Below are positions 27,990 through 37,459 of a stretch of DNA of 64,000 bases, piece after piece; position 1 is the stretch's first letter, and each line of letters opens with the position of its first letter. A model generated the notes under the pieces. The model did no database searches, was not told the DNA's origin, and worked only from the letters and a program-made list of their open reading frames with translations. Made by a program: the position numbers and the translations under genes. The stretch comes from G963665215 sp963665215. GTDB taxonomy: Bacteria; Chloroflexota; Dehalococcoidia; Lucifugimonadales; CAUZJF01. The DNA is taken from NCBI GenBank assembly GCA_963665215.2, contig CAXXWW010000017.1, positions 372,001 through 436,000 of the forward strand. The letters are read 5' to 3'.

Positions 27990-29231
27990 CTAGCGCTGGC
28001 CGACGCCCAGGTGATGCTCTACGCGTTTGCTGACGTACGACATGCTGTAGGTGAATATCCAGAAGACGATCGCCAGGAAGACGAACAGCTCACGTGGGTT
28101 GTCCTGGAACTCCAGGTTGCTGCTGATGAACGCGCGGCCTATCTCGACGATGTCGAGCATGCTGATGATGTACACCAGGGTGGTGTCCTTGAATAGCGAG
28201 ATGAACTGGCCAACGATCGCTGGGATGACGTTGCGAATGGCCTGTGGCAGCGATATGAGGAGCGTCGTTTGCCAGCCGGGCAGCCCCAGCGCCCGGGCGG
28301 CTTCGGCCTGGCCGGGGTGCAGGGCCTGCAGTCCTCCGCGGATGTTCTCCGCCATGTACGCCGAGCTGAACAGGGTGATGATGATGGCGGCGCGGCTCAG
28401 CGAGTTGAGCGGGAAGTTTTCGGGGAAGGCCAGCGGCACGAGCGTCTGGGACATGAACAGCAGCGTGATCAGCGGCACGCCCCTGAACACCTCGATAAAG
28501 ACTATGCATATCACCTTGACGACCGGCAGGCCGCTGCGACGGCCCAGAGCCAGGGCGATGCCGATGGGAAGGCAGAGCGTGATGCCTATGACCGCCAGGA
28601 TCAGATTCAGCATCAGGCCGCCCCAGTCATTGACCGACACGGGCTGCAGCCCGGGTACTCCGGACAGCCCGCGGAGCAACACAAGGGTCAGTACGAACGC
28701 GGCGACGCTCAGAATAGCGAGCCTGAGCGGGGTCCCGAGCGGCGTGTAGGTCGCCACCGCCCAGCCGATGGCGGTGGCGGGCGCGCAGGCCAGGAGCAGA
28801 AGGCGCACGTCCAGCCCCATCTCGTTCAGGCTGTAAGGTAGGAAGGCGAAGGCCGAAGCCGCCACCGCAAGGACTATGGCCGCGACTCTGGCCGTGCCTC
28901 CGCCGGCAATTCCCCAGGCCATGCCCAGGAGCGCCGCTACCATGATCAGGCCGGCCTGCGGCCTCCAGAAGCAGTCCTGTCCGGCGCAGGCGGCTACGGT
29001 GTTGTACTTACCGATGACGAACCGGCCGCCCAGCGCGGAAATCACGGACCATTCGGCGTCTCCGAGAACCCAACCGAGGCCGAACCACAGCCCCAGAGCC
29101 AGCGCCGTGCCGCATATGACGGTCAGCAGCGCGTCGCACCAGGTGCCGAACAGATTTTCGCGCGCCCATCCGGCGGCGCCGGTGGTAACCCGGGGGGGCC
29201 TAGCCAGCGTATCGTTGTAGCTCGCGGTCAT
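27990..29231 (-). CDS. aapM: Polar amino acid ABC transporter permease (AapM type)
   Basis: 413 residues. The first two thirds hold several membrane segments specific to the long AapM subgroup; the C-terminal HisM-type permease domain has the EAA-loop ([22 protein letters not shown]). Four bases separate it from aapQ, so the two are translated together and should form the heterodimeric channel. Confidence 0.93.
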   Translation of the reverse strand: MTASYNDTLARPPRVTTGAAGWARENLFGTWCDALLTVICGTALALGLWFGLGWVLGDAEWSVISALGGRFVIGKYNTVAACAGQDCFWRPQAGLIMVAALLGMAWGIAGGGTARVAAIVLAVAASAFAFLPYSLNEMGLDVRLLLLACAPATAIGWAVATYTPLGTPLRLAILSVAAFVLTLVLLRGLSGVPGLQPVSVNDWGGLMLNLILAVIGITLCLPIGIALALGRRSGLPVVKVICIVFIEVFRGVPLITLLFMSQTLVPLAFPENFPLNSLSRAAIIITLFSSAYMAENIRGGLQALHPGQAEAARALGLPGWQTTLLISLPQAIRNVIPAIVGQFISLFKDTTLVYIISMLDIVEIGRAFISSNLEFQDNPRELFVFLAIVFWIFTYSMSYVSKRVEHHLGVGQR

Positions 29232-29234
29232 CCG

Positions 29235-30440
29235 TCAGCCTCGGGTGAAGCCGATGCGCCGGTTGTACAGGTTGCCTATCAGCGACCACGTCAGACTCAT
29301 GGCCAGGTAGGCCGCCATGACTATTATGAAGATGGAGATGGCCGATTCTCTCTGTGTCATGGTCCTGGCGACGTTCATCAGGTCGGAGTATCCGATGGCG
29401 CCGGCGAGGCTGCTGTTCTTGCTCAGGTTCAGGTACTGGCTGATGAGCGGCGGGATGATCACGCGGAGGGCTTGTGGGAAGGTCACTTCCCGCAGGACGC
29501 GCAGAGGCGACAGGCCGAGGGCCGATGCGGCTTCGGTCTGACCTCTGCCGACCGACGTTATCCCGGCGCGCACGATCTCCGCGATGAAAGCGGCAGTGTA
29601 CGTCACCAGTCCGACCAGCAGGGCCAGCAGCGCGGCCGGTGCGGTAAATCCGCCGACGATGTCATGGAATCGGCCTCCCTCCGTCGGCGTCGATATGACG
29701 AATGGAGATTCGCCGGTGACGGCGGTCACGACCAACCATGCCGCGGCGCCGATGACGACCGCGGCGACACATCCGGCCAGCACAGGGTGCGACGCCTTCC
29801 CACTCTCGACCTCGCGCCGCGTCAGCAGCCGGTTAACGCCGATCGCGGAGATGACGGCAACAGCCGCCAGTGCAAGCCAGGCCAACGCCGCGTACAGCCC
29901 ATTCTCCGATATCCAGGGAATGGATATGCCCCTGTTGCTGATGTAGAGGTAACCCTCGATGGTGTAGCCCTCGCGCGCCTCCGGCAAAGCGAGCCAGGCG
30001 TAGAAACAGAAGCCCAGGATGATCACCAGAGGCACGTTGCGGAAGAACTCGACGTATACAGCGGCCAGCTTCGAGACGAGCCAGTTGCTCGACAGCCGGG
30101 CAACGCCGATGACTACCCCCACCACCGTGGCGAAAATGACCCCGGCCACGGCGACGAAGACTGTGTTGACGGCTGCGACGAAGATTGAGTAACCGTAGCT
30201 GTCCGATGCAACCCAGGGGAGGAAGGTGTGGCCTATGCCGGTCTGGTACGCGGTGGAGAGGAAGCCGAAGCCATACGGGATCTCACGTTCCTGTATCGCG
30301 GTACCGACGTTCACGAAGAACCAGACGACGAGCGCCACCACCACGATCCCGGACACGATCTGGGACGTCCACTGCAGGACCTGGACGTGCCGCCAGAGCG
30401 GGATGCCCTGGTACGTCAGATTTCGCGGTATTGACGACAT
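29235..30440 (-). CDS. aapQ: Polar amino acid ABC transporter permease (AapQ type)
   Basis: 401 residues from the ATG at 30440 (MSSIPRNLTYQGIPLW); a longer in-frame start at 30488 is possible but would run into the spacer hairpin side. HisM-type permease with the loop EAASALGLSPLRVLREVTFP and an extra periplasmic region in the middle, as in AapQ. Preceded by an intergenic hairpin. Confidence 0.92.
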   Translation of the reverse strand: MSSIPRNLTYQGIPLWRHVQVLQWTSQIVSGIVVVALVVWFFVNVGTAIQEREIPYGFGFLSTAYQTGIGHTFLPWVASDSYGYSIFVAAVNTVFVAVAGVIFATVVGVVIGVARLSSNWLVSKLAAVYVEFFRNVPLVIILGFCFYAWLALPEAREGYTIEGYLYISNRGISIPWISENGLYAALAWLALAAVAVISAIGVNRLLTRREVESGKASHPVLAGCVAAVVIGAAAWLVVTAVTGESPFVISTPTEGGRFHDIVGGFTAPAALLALLVGLVTYTAAFIAEIVRAGITSVGRGQTEAASALGLSPLRVLREVTFPQALRVIIPPLISQYLNLSKNSSLAGAIGYSDLMNVARTMTQRESAISIFIIVMAAYLAMSLTWSLIGNLYNRRIGFTRG

Positions 30441-30532
30441 GCGGCTCTCAGAAGCTCCCGACCGCGGCGCTGCGCGATTCCGCGGCATCGCCGGACGTTG
30501 CGCCCTTCCGAATCCGGTCCATCAGACAAGAG

Positions 30533-30578
30533 GGGCTGGCCGGAAGCCGCTTGCAATGCGCAAGTGCGCTTCCGGCCA
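30533..30578 (-). terminator. Intergenic hairpin between aapJ and aapQ
   Basis: Perfect 13-base arms GCTGGCCGGAAGC (30533-30545) and GCTTCCGGCCAGC (30566-30578). No T-run follows on the minus strand, so it is more likely an attenuator or 3'-end protector that lets aapJ be made in excess over the membrane genes than a full terminator. Confidence 0.7.
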
Positions 30579-30595
30579 GCACCGGCGGGGTCTCT

Positions 30596-31651
30596 CTACC
30601 TCAGAGGCGCGGCGTATATCTGTCCGCCCTTGGGGCAGTCGCCGCATGGGGCGTCGCCCCACAGGGCGTTGCGCCCGTTTTCGCGCGGCAGGCCGATTCC
30701 GTTTGGTCCGAGGTGGCGGTCGTATATCTCGCCGTAGTTGCCCACGGAACGGATCACGTCCTGCGCCACCGTATTCTTGAGGCCCAGGCTGTCCTGGCCG
30801 AACGAACCCTCGAGTCCGAAGAGGCGGTCGACCTTCGCGTCACCGGTCGTGGCCGTGGGCACGTTCCCCGAGCCCACGCCGTAAGCCTCGGAGTAGATGA
30901 GGATGCTCATCACCGTCTTGACGATATCGAACCACTGGTCGTCCCCGTGGGGAACCACCGGTCCGAGAGGCTCCTCGGAGATCGTCTCCGGCAGGATGAC
31001 GTGATCGTCGCGGTTGTCGAAGGCGCTGCTGATGGCGGCGAGCTGCGAGCGGTCGTTGGTGAACGCGTCGCACTGACCCGCCTGGTAGGCTGCCACCACG
31101 GCGGGGGTGCCCTCGAAGGTCAGCGGCTTGATGCCAAGACCGTTCTGACTGGAGAAGTCCTGGAGGTTCAGCTCCGTGGTCGTGCCGAGAGTCACGCAGA
31201 CGGTCGCGTCCTTGAGCTCGAGAGCGCTGGAGACGCCAAGGCTCTTGTTGACCAGGAAGCCCTGCCCGTCGTAGAACATCGTCTGGGCGTAGTTACCCCA
31301 CTGCGCGTCGCGCGAGGTGGTCCAGGTGACCGTACGCACCAGCATGTCGACCTCGCCGGACTGTATCGTCGGCCCGCGCTCGGTGGCCGAGATCAGGCGG
31401 ATATCGAAGGCGTTCGCGTCCCCTAGGACGGCTGCGGCCAGCGCGCGACAGAGGTCGATGTCGAAGCCCGTGTTGTTGCCGGCCGCGTCGATCGATCCGT
31501 AGCCAGCCACGTCGTTGCGGCTGGCGCAAATGACCTTGCCCCGATCCTCAACCGCCTCGAGCCGACTGTCCCCCCCAGAGTCAGTACATGCGACCAGTGC
31601 CAGGATCGTAGTCGCTAGAGCCATAGTCAAGAAGGCCAATCGAGTGCTCAA
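30596..31651 (-). CDS. aapJ: Polar amino acid ABC transporter substrate-binding lipoprotein (AapJ type)
   Basis: 351 residues, receptor of the aap importer. Lipobox ALVAC, then the AapJ-type mature start GKVICASRNDVAGYGSIDAA, GFDIDLCRALAAAVLGD and the C-terminal block QDVIRSVGNYGEIYDRHLGP. Start is TTG at 31651, seven bases after AGGAGG; the ATG next to AGGAGG is too close and out of frame. First gene of the operon J-Q-M-P. Confidence 0.95.
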   Translation of the reverse strand: MSTRLAFLTMALATTILALVACTDSGGDSRLEAVEDRGKVICASRNDVAGYGSIDAAGNNTGFDIDLCRALAAAVLGDANAFDIRLISATERGPTIQSGEVDMLVRTVTWTTSRDAQWGNYAQTMFYDGQGFLVNKSLGVSSALELKDATVCVTLGTTTELNLQDFSSQNGLGIKPLTFEGTPAVVAAYQAGQCDAFTNDRSQLAAISSAFDNRDDHVILPETISEEPLGPVVPHGDDQWFDIVKTVMSILIYSEAYGVGSGNVPTATTGDAKVDRLFGLEGSFGQDSLGLKNTVAQDVIRSVGNYGEIYDRHLGPNGIGLPRENGRNALWGDAPCGDCPKGGQIYAAPLR

Positions 31652-31731
31652 CGGTCATCCTCCTAATTCCAGGTGTTCTTCGTTGCCGACGTCCCAACCC
31701 GTACGTCCAATTCGACTGTTCTTAGCGCCGC

Positions 31732-31737
31732 ATTATA
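31732..31737 (-). promoter_or_regulatory. Probable -10 box of the aap operon
   Basis: TATAAT on the minus strand, about 80 bases upstream of the aapJ start; no clear -35 partner at 16-18 bases. Confidence 0.45.
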
Positions 31738-31886
31738 CCACGACGCGCTGTACCACGAGCGCGCAAGCGCGCGCCCGTGCGCGGAGCGGGTTTAGGACCA
31801 AACCGTTCTTGCGCTGGCTCCGACGCCCTTCTCGAGCCACCGACTTGGGCTCTGGGTCTGATGCGGCGTGGCCGGCCCGCCGTCTG

Positions 31887-31892
31887 TATAAT
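31887..31892 (+). promoter_or_regulatory. Probable -10 box of the GNAT gene remnant
   Basis: Consensus TATAAT ending five bases before the ATG at 31898, which would give a very short leader; GGAGG then precedes the ATG at 31922. No consensus -35. Confidence 0.4.
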
Positions 31893-31921
31893 TCGGCATG
31901 ATTCACGGCCCGGAGGACTGG

Positions 31922-32301
31922 ATGACCACGGCGGCAAACGACGGACCAGCTCGATCGCCGCAAGAGGGCGCCGTCATACGGCAGCTCGGAGACGGCCTGG
32001 TGCTGCGCCGCGGCAGGGTCGAGGACACCGAGGCGCTGGCCGACTTCACCGCGATGCACGTTGGCCCCGAGGCCCCCGACGAGGGTATCAGGCACTGGAC
32101 GCGCGACCTGATGAAGGGCGACCCTCCCGGGTTCGGCCCCCAGGACTTCACGATAGTCGAGGATAGCCGCACCGGGGCCATCGCGGCCACGATGAACCTG
32201 ATCTCTCAGACCTGGTCCTACGAGGTCGTCGAGTTCGCCGTCGGCCGCATCGAGCTGGTGGGAACCGACCCCGACTACCGGCTACGCGGCCTGATGCGCG
32301 C
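31922..32301 (+). pseudogene. GNAT-type N-acetyltransferase, 5' part only
   Basis: MTTAANDGPARSPQ start has GGAGG six bases upstream. The frame reads GLVLRRGRVEDTEALADFTA, FTIVEDSRTGAIAATMNLIS and IELVGTDPDYRLRGLMRA, i.e. the first strands and the beginning of motif A (acetyl-CoA loop) of a GNAT enzyme. At about 32301 it passes into unrelated sequence and ends at 32386, so the cofactor loop and second half are lost. Confidence 0.7.
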
Positions 32302-32316
32302 AACAAGCGATCGGCG

Positions 32317-32700
32317 ATGGAAATGGTCAACGAGCATTGGGGGAGCAGGTTGTTGGATGGGGGAAACACGAGCTTCGCAAATATAAATGCCTCGAAACCG
32401 GTGTGGTGGATTAACATAAACCCCTCCAAATTCAAGAGCGACCTGCATCTCCTCTTGGCGAAGGAAGGAGATGGTGGCTTGATTTGGTTGCGAATCGAAG
32501 GCAATTCCTTTCCCGACGTGAGAAAGGTGTTCAGAGTGCGGCAGGATAAAGACTGCATTGATTTGGAAATTTCGAGCAGACCTCCGAAATATATGACCGA
32601 CGTCAAGAGCGGTGGTACGGAGTACGACTTCACTAAGCACATTGAACACGAGTGGGGACCCGCCCAGCATGGAGGGAACCCCAGGCACTTCAGGAAGTAA
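32317..32700 (+). CDS. Hypothetical protein, foreign-looking composition
   Basis: 127 residues (MEMVNEHWGSRLLDGG start, NPRHFRK end), overlapping the end of the GNAT frame. Not recognised. Rich in Trp, Asn and Lys (PVWWININPSKFKSDLHLLL) and visibly more AT-rich than its neighbours, suggesting transfer from another genome. The segment from the GNAT break to 32700 may be one inserted piece. The real start could be further upstream in a lost part. Confidence 0.5.
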   Translation: MEMVNEHWGSRLLDGGNTSFANINASKPVWWININPSKFKSDLHLLLAKEGDGGLIWLRIEGNSFPDVRKVFRVRQDKDCIDLEISSRPPKYMTDVKSGGTEYDFTKHIEHEWGPAQHGGNPRHFRK

Positions 32701-32907
32701 CCCAGAGGCTCTGTCGTTACAGCATGGGCCTCTGGGTTGTCTCGAAACTTTCCGCTCGCTCAGATAGCCGCTGTATGAACTAAAGCGACAACCCCAGACG
32801 CGACGCGACCCCTGATAGCCTTCAGAATCTCCATTCACGGCTGAGCTTAATCGTAATGACCTGGAGGCGGCTCAACAAGATTCAGGAGCGGAAGGGCCAC
32901 CATACTT

Positions 32908-32940
32908 GACGACAGACAGAACCATCTTTGAGATGTGGCT
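32908..32940 (-). repeat. Dispersed repeat copy at the end of the duplicated ATPase segment
   Basis: Minus strand reads AGCCACATCTCAAAGATGGT then TCTGTCTGTC, the same element as at 850, 8179, 39014 and 51590. It sits exactly where the duplicated coupling-ATPase segment stops. Confidence 0.7.
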
Positions 32941-32942
32941 CG

Positions 32943-33902
32943 CCCGGTCGATGAGGGACTCCGGCACGTGCCGGAGCAGGCCGCCCACCAGGTCGGCGTG
33001 GGGATCGACGACGACGATGGCGTCGCCGTTCCTTCCCGCAGCCTTCTCCATCATCTTGTGGACGACGATGTGGTGCATCAGTGTGGACTTGCCCATGCGG
33101 GTCCTTGCCACGTAGAGGTGGTGGCGTCTGAGCAGGTCGTCGGGGAAGTGGATGGGACGGGGCCTGCCCGCCGTGGTCTGTCCCACCGGAGCTCCCCCCC
33201 GGACGCCCTTGGCCAAGGGCATCAGCACCCTTGCCCCGGACCGCTCCACCAGGGGCGTCTCGTCCCCGTCCCCCGCCACTGGAGCAGGTAGGGGTCGCTC
33301 ACCCTGGTCAGCACGCCGTTCTTGAACTTGTCGTCGGCCAGCAGGGTCAGCGCGTCCAGGATGGTCAGCTGCTCGTCGTCGGCCGTGGCGGGGTGCTCGT
33401 TGGCCTCGTGGAGGGTCTTGACGGTCTGCTCGAGGATGGACTGCATCCTCGGCCCCCACTGGTCCCACAGACCCTTGGCGATGCGAACCACCGAGTCGGC
33501 GGTGCGGTCGCGGTCGGAGAAGATGCAGGCGTCCAGCAGGTTGACGCCGGGCGCGCCCCGTTTGTCGGCCAGGTCGATGAGGCGCACCCGGTCGATGAGG
33601 GACTCCGGAACGTGCCGGAGCAGGCCGCCCACCAGGTCGGCGTGGGGATCGACGACGACGATGGCGTCGCCGTCCCTTCCCGCAGCCTTCTCCATCATCT
33701 TGTGGACGACGATGTGGTGCATCAGTGTGGACTTGCCCATGCGGGTCCTTGCCACGTAGAGGTGGTGGCGTCTGAGCAGGTCGTCGGGGAAGTGGATGGG
33801 ACGGGGCCTGCCCGCCGTGGTCTGTCCCACCGGAGCTCCCCCCCGGACTCCCCTGGCCGAAGGCATCAGCACCCTTGCCCCGGACCGCTCCACCAGGGGC
33901 GT
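32943..33902 (-). repeat. Partial duplication of about 315 bp, offset 644
   Basis: 32943-33258 and 33587-33902 are nearly identical (a few substitutions such as CACGTG/AACGTG and the CTTGGCCAAGG/CCTGGCCGAAG pair). Each carries the P-loop region of the coupling ATPase (VARTRMGKSTLMHHIVVHKM). The distal copy is out of frame with the gene. Confidence 0.9.
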
Positions 33903-35008
33903 CTCGTCCCCGGCCCCCGGCGGGTGCCACAGGGCTGCCGCCTCCCGGACGCCCAGGACGCTGCGCTTGCCGAACAGTCCGGGGCCTGTGGGGTGCATCG
34001 TCGAGGGGTCGGGTACGATGGGTCGGACCTTGCTCGCTCTGAACCGCGCCCCCGCGGGGTGGTCGTAGTGGCGGTAGGCGGCGGCCACAGGCTCCAGCAG
34101 CATCCTTGCCCGCTCCCGCGCCTGCTTCTGGTCGGACATTCCGGGCAGGACGGCCACCAGCTGTAGCTCGCCGTCGAAGGCGATGCGGGAGACCTTCTCC
34201 TTGATGATCAGAGGGTCGTAGACGCGCTTCCTGGCCCTCTTCCAGCGATGCCACAGCCAGCCCCCGGCGGCCAGGGCCGCCGCGACGCCGATGCCCATGA
34301 GCGCTGCCTTCCACGTCTCTCCCGCCTGCACCCACAGGTAGCCTTTCAGGGCGGCCAATGCCGCCACGCCCAGGACGGCCATCGTCACGCCGTCCGTCTG
34401 GAGCGGCCGGGTCTGGTAGGTGTAGAAGGGGTCCCGCCTGTCCTCCACAGGACGCTTGTGGGCCTTCTCCATGTGGGCCTGCGACCAGTCGGGTCCCATC
34501 GAGCGCAGCATCAGCCGCGCCACGATGCGCTCCTTCTCGCCAAGGTTGGACAGCGCGCCCAGGATGGCGATGAGGGGGTCGGAGCCGGGGTCGAGCAGGT
34601 CGTCGTCCCGGAAGACCCTGAGCGTCATGGCCCACGCTTGCTCGCCCTCGTCGATGCGCAGGGCGTCGTCCTCCGCCGATAGCGCGTGGATGCGGGCCTG
34701 GGGGTAGTGGGCGGCGATCTGCCCTGCACCACCTCCTTGTCGAGGCAGCGGGCCATCAACGTCACGCCGTCCGCGTCCCCGGCCAGCTCCAGGGAGAAGG
34801 GTTCGGGGACGGCGATGGAGCCGAGCATGTTCTCTGCGCCCAGCAGGGTGCGCTCCCCGGTCCTCGGCGGCGTCACCGCCAGCAGCACGGGGGTCTTCCT
34901 GTCGCGGTCGTCGGAAAGCCTCTTGATGGGGTTCAGCTTCATGGTTTTCTTCTTTTCTCTATTGGGGTCGTCGGTCGGTTCGTAGTCGCGCCGGTGTCCC
35001 TCGTCCAT
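33222..35008 (-). pseudogene. Conjugation ATPase (TraG/VirD4- or HerA-like), frameshifted and truncated
   Basis: Start ATG at 35008 follows AAAGGAGG. First part: DRKTPVLLAVTPPRTGERTL up to LDKEVVQG; a one-base loss near 34729 shifts the frame, which then continues QARIHALSAEDDALRIDEGE into MTLRVFRDDDLLDPG. Two membrane segments (about 34250-34400), then ATP-binding HHLYVARTRMGKSTLMHHIV and Walker B DAIVVVDPHADLVGG, then ILEQTVKTLHEANEHPATAD. After DPYLLQWRG it runs into the 315-bp duplication and stops. The order is that of the membrane-anchored ATPases of integrative conjugative elements; I cannot say whether it pumped DNA as a coupling protein. Directly downstream of the VirB4 remnant. Confidence 0.78.
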
Positions 35009-35032
35009 CCGTCTCGTCCTCCTTTCGCTCTG

Positions 35033-35515
35033 CTAGTGCCTGCCCGGTCTCCACTCGATCACCTCCGTCTCCTCCGGGGTGGCCTCGATGCGCACGGGGA
35101 AGCGGTGCCCCTTGGCCAGGAGCAGCCCGTCTCCACGCGGGCACGAAAGCAGCCAGCGTTGGAGGTCTTCGGGCAGGTCGAAGGCGTCGCCCACGGTGCT
35201 GATGGCCGCCGCGTCCTGCTGAAGCAGGAGCTTGAAGGCGGCGTTCTGGAGGAGCGCCCTCCCAGAGTGGCCGGTGATGGTCCTCGACGAGTCCCCGGAG
35301 AGCAGGTCCTGGACGTCCTGGGTGATGAGCTGGAGTCCCAGGCGGTGCTTCCTGGCCCGCTTCGCCATCGACACCATGAAGGCCGCGCCTTCGGGGTGCT
35401 GCATGATGCTCCACACCTCGTCCACCACCAGCAGGCGGGGCTTGGGGTCTTGGGCGGCCGCGGCCCACACCGTCTCGGTGCAGACCATCGCGGCGGCGGG
35501 CCTACGGTCGTCTCT
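35033..35515 (-). pseudogene. VirB4/TrbE-type ATPase, C-terminal fragment
   Basis: Reads PRLLVVDEVWSIMQHPEGAA (Walker B), RARKHRLGLQLITQDVQDLL, GRALLQNAAFKLLLQQD and EDLQRWLLSCPRGDGLLLAK, the C-terminal half of the type IV secretion ATPase VirB4. The Walker A half is gone: the frame ends at about 35515, where group II intron sequence on the other strand begins. The coupling-type ATPase starts 24 bases after its stop. Confidence 0.85.
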
Positions 35516-35532
35516 ACTCAAACCAGGGAGCG

Positions 35533-37350
35533 ATGACCAAGGGAACCACCGCAGAGACCGTGGACGGTATGTCCCTGGCGAAAATCGACCGCATCATCGA
35601 CGCCTTGCGTTACGAGCGGTTCCGATGGACGCCGGTGCGACGGGTCAACCTTCCCAAGCCTAATGGGGGAACTCGTCCTTTGGGCATACCGACGTGGACG
35701 GACAAGCTGCTGCAAGAGGCCATTCGGATGATTCTGGAAGCCTACTACGAGCCGCAGTTCTCCGACCACTCTCACGGCCCCCGGCCCGACCGGGGATGCC
35801 ACACCGCACTGAGCGAGGTGGTCAATCACTGGACCGATGTCCGCTGGTTCGTCGAGGGAGACATCAAAGGGTGCTTCGATAACATCGACCACGAGGTGCT
35901 GTTGTCGGTGCTTGGCGAGAAGCTCCACGATAACCGATTCTTCCGCCTGCTCAAGTATCTACTGAAAGCAGGTTACCTTGAGGATTGGAAACATGGCCGC
36001 ACCCTGAGCGGCACACCGCAAGGTGGCGTGGTCAGTCCCATCCTCGCCAACATCTACCTAGACCGGTTGGACAAGTACGTCGAAACAGTGCTGATTCCAG
36101 CACATACCCGTGGCAAGGCACGAAAATACAATCGAGAGTGGGCAAACGTAAAGAACTTGTCGGCCTACTACCGGAAAGTAGGGAACCATGCGATGGCAAC
36201 CGCACTGCGTAAGCAGATGCAACAACTGCCGTCAAGTGACCCCTACGACCCGGATTACAGGCGGCATCGATACGTGCGCTACGCCGACGACTTCGTGCTG
36301 GGCTTCATCGGGCCAAAGGCCGAAGCCGGGCAGATAAAGGAGTCCTTGGAGACGTTCCTGCGCGACACGCTCAAGCTGGAGCTATCCAGGGAGAAACCTC
36401 TGATTACCCACGCCACCAGCCAGGCGGCGAGGTTCCTCGGCTACGAACTCGTAAATCAGCAGGCCAACGACCAGCTCGACCGCAATGGACGGCGGAAAGT
36501 CAATGGCCGCCTCGGATTACGGGTTCCCGCAAAAGTCATCGAACAACACTGCCAAGCCTACATGGTCAACGGCAAACCGGTGCACCGTAACGAACTCATC
36601 CATGACAAGGACTACACCATCGTGGACAGGTATCAAGCGGAGTTTCGGGGCGTCGTCGAATATTGATTCCCTCGTAAAAACCCGTTTTGAGGAAGTTCCA
36701 GCGATTTAGCACATCTGCGCGCTACCGTATGTTGGGGTAGTGTGCGGAACAGAGACTGTATATTGTACCCAGGTGTGGGTACGTTTGTTCTAATTCAACC
36801 TACACAGACTTTTTACGAGAGAATCAATATTACAGGCTCGCCCTGAACGTCTCCCACTTCGAGAAGCTGCAATGGGTTGTGAGCCAGTCGCTCGCCAAGA
36901 CCCTCGCGGCCAAGCACAAGACCACATGCCGGAAGCTGATACGGCGCTATCAGAGCACCGTGGATACCGAGCACGGGGAAACGGGCTTGCCTACAGGTCG
37001 TGGTGGAGCAGGGCAATGTGAAACGCCCACTGGTGGCACGGTTCGGTGGCATACCCCTGAAGCGGAACCGGCAGGCAGTTCTCGTAGACCAGCAGCCTCA
37101 GCGGTACAGGACGGAACGCAACGAGCTTATCAAACGGCTCCTAGCGGACACATGTGAGCTATGCGGGTCAACGGTGAACGTCGAAGTCCACCACATCCGT
37201 GCGCTCCGCGACCTGAACGTGAAAGGCCAAGGCATCAAGCCCAAGTGGGTACAAGTCATGGCAGTGCGGCGGCGCAAGACCCTCGTGGTCTGCCGTCCCT
37301 GCCACCTGAACGCCCACGGCGGCCACTGGAATCCGCAAAAGCAGACATAG
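35533..37350 (+). pseudogene. Group II intron reverse transcriptase/maturase/HNH, split by a MITE
   Basis: RT blocks: NLPKPNGGTRPLGIPTW, SHGPRPDRGCHTAL, EGDIKGCFDNIDH, SGTPQGGVVSPILANIYL and the catalytic YADD in RYVRYADDFVLGF. At 36660 the frame stops inside a 167-base insert (GAA TAT TGA); on the far side, from 36830, it resumes LALNVSHFEKLQWVVSQSL (maturase X), frame-shifts near 36985 and ends with an HNH endonuclease: CELCGSTVNVEVHHIRALRD and VVCRPCHLNAHGG. The extreme N-terminus (before NQGAMTKGTTAETVDG) is cut at the VirB4 junction. Confidence 0.9.
36661..36829. repeat. MITE inserted in the intron reverse transcriptase gene
   Basis: Terminal inverted repeats TATTGATTCCCTCGTAAAAA (36661-36680) and TTTTTACGAGAGAATCAATA (36810-36829), 19 of 20 matching, with TA at both ends that looks like the target duplication. 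No coding capacity. Removing it and one TA restores the reading frame VVEYY-LALNVSHF. Confidence 0.85.
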
Positions 37351-37357
37351 ACCACTG

Positions 37358-37397
37358 GAGAGCCGGATGCGGTGAAAGCCGCACGTCCGGTTCGGAG
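37358..37397 (+). ncRNA. Group II intron domain V
   Basis: Hairpin GAGCCGGATGCGGTGAAAGC then CGCACGTCCGGTTC, matching the domain V pattern (GAGCCG, GAAA tetraloop, CGGTTC). It is the catalytic core element of the intron; domain VI and the 3' splice site follow up to about 37459. Confidence 0.92.
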
Positions 37398-37459
37398 GGG
37401 GGTCGACGGAAAAGTGCTCTGAGCAATCAGGGTAACTCGCCGGCGGCCTACCCTACCCG

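Larger units (their letters stand above)
35516..37459 (+). mobile_element. Group II intron, 5'-truncated, with HNH-type ORF and domain V
   Basis: Intron ORF (RT, maturase, HNH) followed by a clear domain V and a pyrimidine-rich 3' end near 37459, after which a serine recombinase reading frame resumes. The first 500-600 bases of ribozyme (domains I-III and the GUGYG start) are missing; the left edge is VirB4 sequence. So it cannot splice. Confidence 0.88.

Noticed and set aside
32872..34635. 587-codon minus-strand frame as one gene
   Set aside because: It is a Arg/Gly/Pro-rich shadow of the coupling ATPase for most of its length and becomes real sequence only in the duplicated segment.
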